Assembly: GCF_000308375.1 (NCBI RefSeq)
Contig: NZ_BAFQ01000066.1
Location: forward strand, 50,331 to 114,330
Direction of reading: 5' to 3'
Source of the DNA: Nocardia aobensis NBRC 100429
GTDB taxonomy: Bacteria > Actinomycetota > Actinomycetes > Mycobacteriales > Mycobacteriaceae
DNA: 64,000 bases
Part shown: piece after piece, positions 44,934-55,337 of the stretch
Layout of the letters: each line of letters opens with the position of its first letter
Numbering within the stretch: position 1 is the first letter of the stretch
Translations under genes and position numbers: made by a program
The notes under the pieces: model-generated
The model's input: the letters and a program-made list of their open reading frames with translations, nothing else
Databases searched by the model: none
What the model was told of the DNA's origin: nothing

Positions 44934-44966
44934 ATGAGCGAGCGCAGCAGCGAGCCCCAGCCGTGA
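44934..44966 (+). CDS. Possible ten-codon leader peptide coupled to the next gene
   Basis: ATG at 44934 opens MSERSSEPQP and stops at TGA 44964-44966, overlapping the next gene's GTG (44963) by the GTGA pattern. A -10-like TAGGCT lies eight bases before the ATG. Translation of this micro-ORF could feed ribosomes to the next start. Short sequences similar to ATGAGCGAGCGCAGC recur in front of actinobacterial genes, so it may also be a spurious repeat. Confidence 0.4.
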   Translation: MSERSSEPQP

Positions 44967-45346
44967 GCAGCATCCAGGTGGCCGACCAGACCTTCGTCGC
45001 CGCGTCCGGCGCCGCGGTCGCCGAGGTCCTGGCCGACCGGTCACGCTGGCACCGCTGGTGGCCCGACCTCACCCTCGAGGTGCGAGAAGACCGGGGTGAC
45101 AAGGGAATTCGCTGGTCGGTCAGCGGTCCGCTGACCGGCACCATGGAGGTCTGGCTGGAGCCGTCGCTGGACGGGGTGATCCTGCACTACTTCATGCACG
45201 CCGAACCGCCGGGCGCGGCCGCGCTCTCGCCCCGAACCCTGATGGCCGCCAACCGTTCCCGGCGGGTAGCCGGCAAGAAGATGTCGTTCGAGGTGAAATC
45301 GCGGCTGGAGGCCGGCCGTCCGGCCGGTGTGGCGCCGTCACGCTAG
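44963..45346 (+). CDS. SRPBCC-like small protein (polyketide cyclase/START fold, first copy)
   Basis: A 127-residue protein with the pattern of the SRPBCC fold: IQVADQTFVAASGAAVAEVLADRSRWHRWWPD, then GIRWSVSGPLTGTMEVWLE. No catalytic residues are recognisable, so lipid or small hydrophobic molecule binding is the best inference. From memory the position corresponds to Rv2186c. The GTG at 44963 overlaps the micro-ORF stop. The next SRPBCC gene starts 23 bases after the stop. Confidence 0.65.
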   Translation: MSSIQVADQTFVAASGAAVAEVLADRSRWHRWWPDLTLEVREDRGDKGIRWSVSGPLTGTMEVWLEPSLDGVILHYFMHAEPPGAAALSPRTLMAANRSRRVAGKKMSFEVKSRLEAGRPAGVAPSR

Positions 45347-45369
45347 GTCGAAAGGAAACGCTGTCAGTC

Positions 45370-45807
45370 ATGGCCGACCGGACCCAGAGGTCGATCACCA
45401 TCGATGCCCCCTCGGATCGGGTGATGGCCGTCATCGCCGATCTGCAGTCGTATCCGGAATGGGTGTCGGCGGCACGATCGGTGGACGTACTGGAGACCTT
45501 CCCCGACGGGCGCGCCCGCACGGCGAAATTCGTGCTGGACGCCGGCGTCGTCAAGGACACCTACGTGCTGTCCTACACCTGGCGGGCCGACGGCCGGGCG
45601 GTGAGCTGGAAGCTGGTCAGCGGCGAACTGCAGAAGGCGCAGGACGGCACCTACGAGCTCATCGACCAGCCCGACGGCACCACCCAGGTGGTGTACGAGC
45701 TGACCGTGGACCTCACCATCCCGATGATCGGGATGTTCAAACGCAAGGCTGAGAAGGTGATCACCGATACGGCCCTCAAGGAACTCAAGAAACGGGTCGA
45801 AGGCTGA
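45370..45807 (+). CDS. SRPBCC family protein (TB16.3-like)
   Basis: A 145-residue SRPBCC protein: TIDAPSDRVMAVIADLQSYPEWVSAARSVDVLE and LSYTWRADGRAVSWKLVSGE, then an amphipathic C-terminal helix ending LKELKKRVEG. It resembles the TB16.3/Rv2185c group (as I recall) and likely binds a hydrophobic ligand. No enzyme activity can be assigned. The stop TGA at 45805-45807 is embedded in CTGA, where the ArsA-like gene appears to start. Confidence 0.8.
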   Translation: MADRTQRSITIDAPSDRVMAVIADLQSYPEWVSAARSVDVLETFPDGRARTAKFVLDAGVVKDTYVLSYTWRADGRAVSWKLVSGELQKAQDGTYELIDQPDGTTQVVYELTVDLTIPMIGMFKRKAEKVITDTALKELKKRVEG

Positions 45808-47105
45808 CCCGGCCTCCGCGGCGCGGTCGTGGTGCCGGCACGACCCGTCTCGAACTGTTCATCGGCAAGGGCGGAGTCGGTAAGACCACGCTCGCCTGCG
45901 CGGCGGCCATCGCCGCGGTGCAGGCCGGACAGCGCGTGCTGGTCGCCTCGGTGGACCAGGCCCATTCGCTCGGTGACGCACTGGGTTTCCGCTTCGCCCA
46001 CGATCCCGGCACGGTCGCCGGGGTGGTGACGGTCGCCCCCGGATTCGACGTCATCGAGATCGATTCGCTTGCGCTGCTGGAGGATCGGTTCCGCGACGTG
46101 GCGCGGATGCTGTCCGGCGCGGGCCACGATCACGGCATCGACCTCGCCGCGCTCGATCCGGCCGAACTCACCGGACTGCCGGGTGTGCAGGAACTGCTGG
46201 CGTTGACCGAGATCGCGCAGTTCGCGGGGGAGGACGACTGGGATCTGATCATCGTGGACTGCCCGCCCTCGGCGGACATGTTGCGCATCGTCACCGCACC
46301 CGACACCCTGCTCGGCTACCTCGAACGAATCTGGCCCACCCATGCCCGGGTGATGAGCGCGACCGGTACGGATATGCGGCGCGCGGTGATGGCGGCGACG
46401 GTGGAGCGGATCGCGGCCGCGGTCACGGCGATTCGGGATCTGCTGGCCGATTCGCAGCGCACCGGGGCCCGGCTCATCACCGGCGCCGAACGGGTCGCGC
46501 TGGCGGAATCGGCGCGGGTGCGTTCGGCGGCGGCACTTCTGGGTATACGTCTGGACGCGGTGGTGGTGAACAAAGTGCTGCCGCCGGTGCCGCCGGCCGA
46601 CGGTGGCGCTCACCCCGCGGTGCAGTGGTATCTGCAGCGTCGCGCCGAACAACTCGACGTGATCGCGGATCTGCGCCGCCGGATGCCCGATGTGCCCGTG
46701 GTGATCGCCCATCACAGCGGGCCCGAACCGGTCGGGCCGCGAGCGTTGTCGGCGCTGGCACAGGCGTTGCCCGTTCGTGGCAACCCGCCGGCGGCCGAAC
46801 CAGACCCTATGCTGAGCGACACGACGCCGGAGCCCGGTAGCGCGACGGGGGAGCCGGAGGTGCGGTGGGAGTCGGGCACCGGGCTGGAATCGGTATTCAC
46901 GCTGCGGATGCGTCTGCCGGTGGTCGACCCGGGCACGCTGCGACTGGGACGAGTGGAGGACGATGTGATCGTGGGAGCGGACGGGGTCCGGCGGCGGCTA
47001 CGACTGGCGCCGGTATTGCGGCGGTGCACGGTCGACGGCGCCGAACTCGACGGTGAGCAACTCGTCGTGCGTTTCCGGCCCGACCCGGGGGTATGGCCGC
47101 AATGA
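45804..47105 (+). CDS. ArsA/GET3-like P-loop ATPase, apparent CTG start
   Basis: A 433-residue ATPase. The Walker A is ELFIGKGGVGKTTLACAAA (near residue 20), the switch II-like segment is LIIVDCPPSADMLRIV. There is no ATG, GTG or TTG between the in-frame stop at 45750 and the Walker A; the only initiator-like codon is CTG at 45804, in the CTGA overlap with the previous stop. A start at 45918 would delete the P-loop. The C-terminal part is a Rhodanese-unlike unknown domain. Cys ligands of arsenite-binding ArsA are absent, so membrane-protein targeting or metal-independent switching is more likely. From memory Rv2184c is the counterpart. The stop overlaps the next start by ATGA. Confidence 0.8.
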   Translation: MTRPPRRGRGAGTTRLELFIGKGGVGKTTLACAAAIAAVQAGQRVLVASVDQAHSLGDALGFRFAHDPGTVAGVVTVAPGFDVIEIDSLALLEDRFRDVARMLSGAGHDHGIDLAALDPAELTGLPGVQELLALTEIAQFAGEDDWDLIIVDCPPSADMLRIVTAPDTLLGYLERIWPTHARVMSATGTDMRRAVMAATVERIAAAVTAIRDLLADSQRTGARLITGAERVALAESARVRSAAALLGIRLDAVVVNKVLPPVPPADGGAHPAVQWYLQRRAEQLDVIADLRRRMPDVPVVIAHHSGPEPVGPRALSALAQALPVRGNPPAAEPDPMLSDTTPEPGSATGEPEVRWESGTGLESVFTLRMRLPVVDPGTLRLGRVEDDVIVGADGVRRRLRLAPVLRRCTVDGAELDGEQLVVRFRPDPGVWPQ

Positions 47106-47755
47106 CCCACGCCCACGACGACAGTTTCGGCGAATTCGCCCAGGAACTGCGCGCCCTCGCCGAAACCCTGCTCGAACGCGTCGAACCCACCCTGCGTCGC
47201 GCGGCCGCCGACGGCCGCGAATGGGACAGCTGCAGCTGGTGCCCGCTCTGCGCGACCGCGGCACTGGTCCGCGGTGAGCATCACGAAGTGGTCGCCGCGA
47301 TCGCCGACCACGGCACGGCGATCGTGACGGTGCTGCGCGAGGCGCTGGCCGGCGTGCCGGTCGAACCGCTGCTCCCGGACGACCTTCCGGATGCCGACAA
47401 CGCATCGGGCGAAGTCGATTCCGCGGCAACGGAAGTCGGTGCCGATCCCAGTTCGGAGCGCACCGAGCACGACGGGTGGATCGCGGGCGGTGCGGCCGGC
47501 AGCGCGCACGATGGTGGTGCGGACGCGGGCGACCGTCGCGCGAGCGGCGCCGTCCGGCGGGATGGGAACGCGCCCGGACCTACCCGGGACGACGCCGCGC
47601 AGTCGGCCGATGGGCCGGGAGCGAACGCGGTGCGCGACGAGCCGGGGAGCGAGGCGCGGCGGGGTGGCCGGCGTGCCACCAAACGTGCTGGGCGGGGGCG
47701 GGATTCGGTCGAGCGACCCGGATACGTTCCCATCCCGGTGCGGATCAAGAAATGA
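47102..47755 (+). CDS. Unknown protein with a Cys-rich patch and disordered tail
   Basis: A 217-residue protein I do not recognise beyond its place; from memory Rv2183c has this position. Residues 1-85 are helical with a small Cys patch SCSWCPLCATAAL that could bind a metal. Residues 90-200 are low-complexity, charged and Gly/Ala/Asp/Arg-rich, likely disordered, and the end is VPIPVRIKK. It overlaps the ATPase gene (ATGA at 47102; an ATG at 47093 is possible) and the next gene (ATGA at 47752), so it is a middle member of a tightly coupled operon. Confidence 0.65.
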   Translation: MTHAHDDSFGEFAQELRALAETLLERVEPTLRRAAADGREWDSCSWCPLCATAALVRGEHHEVVAAIADHGTAIVTVLREALAGVPVEPLLPDDLPDADNASGEVDSAATEVGADPSSERTEHDGWIAGGAAGSAHDGGADAGDRRASGAVRRDGNAPGPTRDDAAQSADGPGANAVRDEPGSEARRGGRRATKRAGRGRDSVERPGYVPIPVRIKK

Positions 47756-48813
47756 CCACTCGGGTCGGACGAGAGGCTCCGCTCACCGTCGGCGTCGATG
47801 TCGGCGGGACGAATATCCGGGCGTCGGTGGTCGACGGGGACGGGGAGGTGCTCGACACCGTCCAGGCGCCGACCCCGCATTCGGCGCACGCGCTCGAGGA
47901 CGGTCTCGACCGCGCGGTGCGGGAACTGTGCGCGCGTCACGACATCGGGGCGGTCGGGCTGGCGGTCGCCGGCTTCGTCGACGAATCCCGGTCCTCGGTG
48001 CGCTTCGCGCCGCATCTGCCGTGGGAGGACACCGCGGTCGCCGGGCGGCTCGGACGCCGGCTCGGGTTGCCGGTGATCCTCGAACACGATGCCAATGCCG
48101 CGATGTGGGCCGAATACCGGTTCGGCGCGGCCGCCGGCGCGCACAACGGCGTGCTGGTCGCGATCGGCACCGGAATCGGCGCGGCGCTGCTGGTGGAGGG
48201 GCGGCTGTATCGCGGAAGCTACGGTGTCGCACCGGAATTGGGGCATCTGCAGGTGGTGCCGCACGGCCGGATCTGCCCGTGCGGCAAACGCGGCTGCTGG
48301 GAGCGGTACTGCAGCGGGACGGCACTGGTCGACACCGCGATCGAGATGCTCGCCACCGATCCGATGCCGTCGACGATCCTGGCGCGGGAGGTGGTCGGCG
48401 ATCCGGGATCGCTGACCGGGCGGCGGGTCGCGGGCGCGGCCCACGACGGTGATCCGGTGGCGTTGCACGTGATGGCCGATTTCGCCCGCTGGCTCGGGCT
48501 GGGACTGGCCTTCGTCAGCGATATCTTCGATCCGGACCTGATCGTCATCGCGGGCGGCGTCAGCTCCTCGGCGCCGCTGTTCCTCGACGACGCCCGCGAG
48601 CATTACGCCGCCGCGATAACCGGCGGCCGCCATCGTCCGCTGGCCCGCATCCGCACCACGCAACTGGGGGAGGCGGCGGGCATGATCGGCGCCGCCGAAC
48701 TCGCGCGCACGGCCCTGGAGACCGGGGCTGCCGAGGGGCTTGCGCCGGCAACCGGCCGCGGCGCCGATTCGGCGGCCGTGCGGCGAGCCCGCTCCACGGC
48801 GGGCCGGGAATAG
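47752..48813 (+). CDS. ROK family sugar kinase (glucokinase-like)
   Basis: A 353-residue ROK kinase. The phosphate site is GVDVGGTNIRASVVD at the N-terminus, then EHDANAAMWAEYRFG, the phosphoryl-transfer region GTGIGAALLVEGRLYRG, and the zinc cluster CPCGKRGCWERYCSG. The last 40 residues are Ala/Gly-rich. It phosphorylates a hexose, probably glucose; other ROK members are regulators but lack the zinc site or keep a wHTH domain, absent here. It overlaps the previous gene by four bases, so it belongs to the SRPBCC-ATPase operon. Confidence 0.88.
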   Translation: MTTRVGREAPLTVGVDVGGTNIRASVVDGDGEVLDTVQAPTPHSAHALEDGLDRAVRELCARHDIGAVGLAVAGFVDESRSSVRFAPHLPWEDTAVAGRLGRRLGLPVILEHDANAAMWAEYRFGAAAGAHNGVLVAIGTGIGAALLVEGRLYRGSYGVAPELGHLQVVPHGRICPCGKRGCWERYCSGTALVDTAIEMLATDPMPSTILAREVVGDPGSLTGRRVAGAAHDGDPVALHVMADFARWLGLGLAFVSDIFDPDLIVIAGGVSSSAPLFLDDAREHYAAAITGGRHRPLARIRTTQLGEAAGMIGAAELARTALETGAAEGLAPATGRGADSAAVRRARSTAGRE

Positions 48814-48962
48814 TCCTCCACGGGAATCGGCCACTCTCGTCGTACTCGTTCGACGGGCGAGGCATACGGGTCGGGAGCAAATGATCCGCGGCGTCGCACA
48901 TCTCGCCGATTCGCTCGACGCCCGGTCGGTTTCGCGCGGCGGAAGCACCTAATGTGTACCCG

Positions 48963-48994
48963 ATTTCACCGATGTGATTGCCGACATGTGAAAT
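48963..48994. promoter_or_regulatory. Inverted repeat upstream of plsC
   Basis: ATTTCAC (48963-48969) and GTGAAAT (48988-48994) are perfect inverted arms with an 18-base spacer, 109 bases before the plsC start. It could be an operator. Confidence 0.35.
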
Positions 48995-49102
48995 ACCTCG
49001 TGTGGGGTTGGTCGCAGCAGGTCGGCGACGGTAGAGTCGGTGCCGACGGAGGTGCCTGCGACGAGGCCGGTCCCGTTCGACAATCACAGGGGAAAGGACG
49101 CA

Positions 49103-49828
49103 ATGTTCTACTGGCTGCTCAAATTCGTGCTGGTCGGGCCCTTCATGCACATCTACAACCGGCCGAAGGTCGAGGGCGTGGAGAATATCCCCGCCGACGG
49201 AGCAGTCATCCTCGCCGGCAATCATCTGTCGTTCACCGACTGGTTGTTCACCCCGTTGCTGAGCCCGCGTCGCATCACCTATCTGGCCAAGGCCGAATAC
49301 TTCACCACGCCCGGACTCAAGGGCCGGCTGCAGAAGTTCTTCTTCTCCGGCACCGGCCAGTATCCGATCGACCGCAGCGGCGCCAGCGCCGCCGAGGACG
49401 CGCTCAACACCGCTCGCAAACTGCTGAGCGAGGGCCGCATGGTGGGCCTGTACCCGGAAGGCACCCGCTCGCCCGACGGCCGCCTGTACAAGGGCAAGAC
49501 CGGTGTGGCACGCCTCGCCCTGGAGACCGGTGTGCCGGTGATCCCGGTGGCACTGATCGGGACCGACGAGGTGTGCCCTCCCGGCCCGTTCCGGTGGCGC
49601 CGCCGCCGCGTCACCGTGAAATTCGGTGCGCCGATCGACTTCTCCCGCTACGAGGGCATGGGCGGTAACCGCTTCGTCGAGCGGGCCGTCACCGACGAGA
49701 TCATGTACGAGCTGATGCGGATGTCGGGTCAGGAGTACGTCGACGTCTACGCCGCCAGCCTGAAGAAGGGCGTGCCCTCCGGCAGCCGGCCCGAGGCCGA
49801 GCGGATCCCGGAGACCCTGGCGAGCTGA
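49103..49828 (+). CDS. plsC: 1-acylglycerol-3-phosphate acyltransferase (PlsC family)
   Basis: A 241-residue acyltransferase. The motifs are NHLSFTD (the HxxxxD catalytic pair), RSGASAAE, EGTRSPDGRLYKGKTG with the EGTR substrate motif, and PVIPVALIGT. It makes phosphatidate from lysophosphatidate, or acylates a PIM-type lipid; from memory Rv2182c sits at this place. The N-terminal hydrophobic segment LLKFVLVGPFMHIY anchors it at the membrane. RBS GGGGAAAGGA is upstream of the ATG at 49103. Confidence 0.85.
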   Translation: MFYWLLKFVLVGPFMHIYNRPKVEGVENIPADGAVILAGNHLSFTDWLFTPLLSPRRITYLAKAEYFTTPGLKGRLQKFFFSGTGQYPIDRSGASAAEDALNTARKLLSEGRMVGLYPEGTRSPDGRLYKGKTGVARLALETGVPVIPVALIGTDEVCPPGPFRWRRRRVTVKFGAPIDFSRYEGMGGNRFVERAVTDEIMYELMRMSGQEYVDVYAASLKKGVPSGSRPEAERIPETLAS

Positions 49829-49850
49829 CCGCTGGCACGCTACCGACGTT

Positions 49851-49885
49851 CTCGGCCCCCGGACGGTTGTCCGGGGGCCGAGTTT
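49851..49885 (+). terminator. Terminator between plsC and the convergent exoribonuclease gene
   Basis: CTCGGCCCCCGGA, loop CGGTTG, TCCGGGGGCCGAG, then TTTC: a 13-base perfect stem, 22 bases after plsC. Confidence 0.85.
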
Positions 49886-49890
49886 CGTCT

Positions 49891-51962
<2,072 letters not shown>

Positions 51963-51975
51963 CGGATCGGCCGTA

Positions 51976-52368
51976 GTGGACGTCGTATTTCGCAATGACG
52001 AGGGCCCCTCGCGCGGTGACGGCCGCCCGCGTGGGGAAGGTCCGGCCAGCGCGCAGAGCGCGCTGCGGATCGGCAACGCCGATCGCACCATCCTGCGGTT
52101 GCTGCGCGACCGCGACCGCGACGGGATCCCGTCGGAGGTCGTGCTGCGCGACGGCAGTCGCCTGCTGATCTTCAACATCTGCTGGGGTTACGAGATCTCC
52201 TGGGGGTTCGACGTGGCTCACGGCTATGCGCCCGCCGCGGCCGCCGCGCAGATCACCACCAACATCAGCCCGAGTATCGGCGGGGTGCCGGTGGAGGTGT
52301 TCACCACCGCCGCGGTGGTCGCGGTCAACGATCCGGAAACCGGTGACCCGTTGCTGACGGTCGGCTGA
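51976..52368 (+). CDS. Small unknown protein downstream of aroG
   Basis: A 130-residue protein not recognised by me. The first 30 residues are charged and Gly-rich; from ADRTILRLLRDRDRDGIPSEV on it is a compact beta-rich domain with LIFNICWGYEISWGFDVAHGY and ending VFTTAAVVAVNDPETGDPLLTVG. No signal peptide. The GTG at 51976 lies 13 bases after the aroG stop, so it is probably co-transcribed with aroG. Confidence 0.6.
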   Translation: MDVVFRNDEGPSRGDGRPRGEGPASAQSALRIGNADRTILRLLRDRDRDGIPSEVVLRDGSRLLIFNICWGYEISWGFDVAHGYAPAAAAAQITTNISPSIGGVPVEVFTTAAVVAVNDPETGDPLLTVG

Positions 52369-52511
52369 ACGCCGTCCGGGAATCACGTGATCGTGACATC
52401 ATCCGCAAAAGTTAGCTGCCCGGTTGCTGAACGCCGGAACCTGCACTAGGTTTCCAGGCGTGACACTGCAGCGGCAACAGGCTGTGCGGGATATGTGCTG
52501 AGAGGATCGCT

Positions 52512-52826
52512 ATGCAGAGCGCATCGGTAGCCAGGGGATTGCAAACTGCGGGCAGGCCGATCGCCGCCCTCGCCGAACATGTGCTCGAGATCGACGGTGT
52601 CCCGGTCACGATCGTGATCGAACGCCCCGAGGTCGACCGCGCCGGCATCGCGTGGCGCTGCCGGGTACGGGTGGTGCGCGGCAACGGCCGGCTCGAACTG
52701 TCCCAGGTGGTCGGCGCCAGCGCCAGTGCGGTGCTGCGGCAGGCGCTCGATCTGGCCGGTCGGCGGCTGGGCATCAGCGAGGCCGAACTGCTCGGCGGCG
52801 CGGATGTGGGCGGTGTACTCGGCTGA
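52512..52826 (+). CDS. Small unknown protein before the convergent kinase gene
   Basis: A 104-residue protein without a recognised domain: MQSASVARGLQTAGRPIAAL, then EHVLEIDGVPVTIVIERPE and a helical C-terminal half (GASASAVLRQALDLAGRRLG). Clear RBS GAGAGG before the ATG at 52512. The stop is 8 bases from the convergent pknL end. Confidence 0.6.
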   Translation: MQSASVARGLQTAGRPIAALAEHVLEIDGVPVTIVIERPEVDRAGIAWRCRVRVVRGNGRLELSQVVGASASAVLRQALDLAGRRLGISEAELLGGADVGGVLG

Positions 52827-52834
52827 GTCCCGGT

Positions 52835-54811
52835 TCAGAACGGCAGGACGGTCAGGGTGACCGTCGATCCGGGCGCCACATTCGCGCCACCGAACGGTGA
52901 CTGCACCCGGACGGTGCCGCGGTCGCCGCTGAACACCTGGTTCAGCACGACCTTGAGACCCATTCCCTCGAGTTCGGAGCGGGCCGCGGCGGCGTTCTTG
53001 CCGATGACATCGGGAACCTGGATGGCGTCGGAGACGATCAGCGTCACCGTCGCACCGGAGAGCACCTGGGTGCCGGCGGACGGATCGGTGCCCGCGACCT
53101 GCCCCGGCTTGATCTTCGCGTCGAAGTCGGTGCGGGTGTCGCCGACGGTGAGTCCGGCGTTCTGCAGCGTCGCCTTCGCCTCCTCGACGGTCTTGCCACG
53201 CACATCGGGCAGCTTCACCGGCTGCGAACCCTTACTGCGATAGACCTTCACCTGCGCACCGGTCGGCAGGACCGTGCCGGGTGCCGGATCCAGTTGCGCC
53301 ACCGACCCTTTCGGTGCGGTGCTGGGTTTCTCGCCGCCGTCGACGGGGGTGAGCCCGGCATCGCGGATGAGCTGGTTCACCGTCTTCGTGTCCTGGCCGG
53401 GCTGAAACTGCGGCACGTGCGGCTGGCCACTGGACACCAGGACGGCGACCGTCGACCCCTTCAGCACCTTCGCCCCGGCGGAAGGGTCGGTGCCGACCAC
53501 CCCGCCGACCGGAATGATGTCGGACGCCCTGTCACGTACGGTCGTCCCGAATCCGGCGTCCTTCAGCTTCGTGGTCGCCTGTTCGGTGGTCATCCCGGCG
53601 ATCGCCGGCACCGACGAATAGCGGCCGACGCCGAGCCACCAGCCGCCGATACCCAGCAGCAGCGCGAGGACCACCACCACGGCCGCCCAGATCAGCACCC
53701 GGCGCCGGGACCTGCCGCGGTCGGGGACGAATTCCGGCCGATGCGGCGGAGGCGGCGGCTGATGCGGGCGCTCGGGTTCGGGATCGGGCATCGGATGGGC
53801 CGCGGTCATCACTCGGGTGTGGGACGGTTCGGCCGCCAGCCGGGTCGTCGCCTCGGTGACCGGCTGCGGGGTGTGGGTGGGCCCGGCGGCGGGGGTCTGG
53901 ACGACGCGGTATCGCGCGGAGAGGTGTTCCGCCGATTCCCGCGGCGCCGGAACCCGGTAGTCGGGCAGGTGCAGCGCGGTGGCGATGCGATGCAGTTCGG
54001 TGGCCATGTCGGTGGCGTCGGCGAAGCGGTGCGCGGGTTCGCGGGCGGTGGCGTGCGCGACCAATTCGTCGAATTCCGGTGGTACGCCCTCGATGAACCG
54101 GCTCGGGCTCGGCACATCCTTCTCGACCCGCTGATACGCGATCGACAGCGAGGTGTCACCGGTGAACGGCGCACGGCCGGTGAGCATTTCGAAGATCAGG
54201 ATGCCGAAGGAGTAGACATCGCTGCGGGCGTCGGCATTACCGGCGGTGACCTGTTCCGGTGACAGATACGCCGCGGTGCCGAGGATGACGCTGGCCGAGG
54301 TCATATTCGACCCGGCCACCGCGCGCACCAGGCCGAAGTCGGCGATCTTCACCTCACCGGCATCGGAGATCAGCACGTTCTCCGGTTTGACGTCGCGGTG
54401 CACGAGTCCGGCGGCGTGCGCCACACCGATCGCGCGCAGCACCGGTTCGGCGACGGCACGCACCGCGTGCGGCGGCATCGGCCCGCGTTCGCGCAGTAGT
54501 TCGCGCAGGGTGCCGCCCTCGACGAGCTCCATGATGAGGAACGGATACTCCCCGTCGATGCCCTGGTCGTAGACCGCCACCAGCGAGGGATGCTTCAACT
54601 TGGCCACCGAGCGGGCCTCGAATTCGAAGCGGGTCAGAAACTGCGGGTCACCGGCGAACTTGGGGTCCATCACCTTGATCGCCACGGGCCGGTCCAGCCG
54701 GGTGTCGACTCCCCGGAACACCATCGACATCCCACCGCGCGCAATCGGCGCGTCGATGCGGTAGCGCCCGTCCAGCATCTGGCCGATCAACTGCTGTCCT
54801 CCGAATTTCAC
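52835..54811 (-). CDS. pknL: Transmembrane Ser/Thr kinase with four PASTA domains (PknL-type)
   Basis: A 658-residue Hanks-type kinase. Kinase domain residues 1-280: APIARGGMSM (Gly loop), AIKVMD (Lys46), HRDVKPENVLI (Asp140), DFG (158-160) and an activation loop rich in Ser/Thr (SNMTSASVILGT). A Pro-rich juxtamembrane linker follows, then a helix (VLIWAAVVVVLALLLGIGG), then four PASTA domains to the C-terminus, each beginning with a VPxIxG or VPDVxGK-like start. PASTA domains sense muropeptides. From memory M. tuberculosis PknL lacks PASTA domains. The neighbour at 54947 is the wHTH substrate of PknL, so the pair is preserved. The GTG at 54811 is the first start; the RBS is weak. Confidence 0.92.
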   Translation of the reverse strand: MKFGGQQLIGQMLDGRYRIDAPIARGGMSMVFRGVDTRLDRPVAIKVMDPKFAGDPQFLTRFEFEARSVAKLKHPSLVAVYDQGIDGEYPFLIMELVEGGTLRELLRERGPMPPHAVRAVAEPVLRAIGVAHAAGLVHRDVKPENVLISDAGEVKIADFGLVRAVAGSNMTSASVILGTAAYLSPEQVTAGNADARSDVYSFGILIFEMLTGRAPFTGDTSLSIAYQRVEKDVPSPSRFIEGVPPEFDELVAHATAREPAHRFADATDMATELHRIATALHLPDYRVPAPRESAEHLSARYRVVQTPAAGPTHTPQPVTEATTRLAAEPSHTRVMTAAHPMPDPEPERPHQPPPPPHRPEFVPDRGRSRRRVLIWAAVVVVLALLLGIGGWWLGVGRYSSVPAIAGMTTEQATTKLKDAGFGTTVRDRASDIIPVGGVVGTDPSAGAKVLKGSTVAVLVSSGQPHVPQFQPGQDTKTVNQLIRDAGLTPVDGGEKPSTAPKGSVAQLDPAPGTVLPTGAQVKVYRSKGSQPVKLPDVRGKTVEEAKATLQNAGLTVGDTRTDFDAKIKPGQVAGTDPSAGTQVLSGATVTLIVSDAIQVPDVIGKNAAAARSELEGMGLKVVLNQVFSGDRGTVRVQSPFGGANVAPGSTVTLTVLPF

Positions 54812-54946
54812 CTAGCGGTTGCCGCCCCGTGACGGCACCCCCGATCGTATAGGCGCGCGCCGTCACGGTCGCCGATGACGTGCTCACGCCCCCGCGGAAA
54901 GCGGGCGTACGCCGTATCCCGGAGCCGACGGACTACCGTTGTGCAG

Positions 54947-55315
54947 GTGAGTGCATTTCCCTGCAGCGACGATGTCGTTCCCGAATCGGTGACCCTGCTT
55001 CCGTTGCCGGATGTGGCCGAACAACTCGGCATCGCGGTGACCAGAGTGCATCAGATGCTGCGCGATCATCAATTGCTCGCGATCCGCCGCGGCGGTATCG
55101 CCGGGATCCCGAAGGACTTCTTCGACTCCTCGGGCGCGGTCGTCAAACCCCTGACCGGCCTCATCACGGTGATGCGGGATGCGAAATATACGAACGAGGA
55201 AATCCTCGAGTGGATGTACGCCGAGGACGACACCCTGCCGGGCCGTCCGATCGACGCCATCCACGGGCCGCTCGCCCGCGAGGTCGTTCGCCGGGCCGCC
55301 GCCGAACCGTTCTGA
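54947..55315 (+). CDS. Winged helix-turn-helix protein, PknL substrate type (Rv2175c-like)
   Basis: A 122-residue DNA-binding protein: LPLPDVAEQLGIAVTRVHQMLRDHQLLAIRRGG is a winged HTH, and the C-terminal part VVKPLTGLITVMRDAKYTNEEILEWM with LAREVVRRAA is typical of the Rv2175c family as I recall it. In M. tuberculosis this protein is phosphorylated by PknL. A TACCGT -10-like box lies seven bases before the GTG at 54947; a GTG at 54941 is also possible. Gene order next to divergent pknL supports the assignment. Confidence 0.85.
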   Translation: MSAFPCSDDVVPESVTLLPLPDVAEQLGIAVTRVHQMLRDHQLLAIRRGGIAGIPKDFFDSSGAVVKPLTGLITVMRDAKYTNEEILEWMYAEDDTLPGRPIDAIHGPLAREVVRRAAAEPF

Positions 55316-55337
55316 GCCGGGCGGAGTGTTCGGACCT

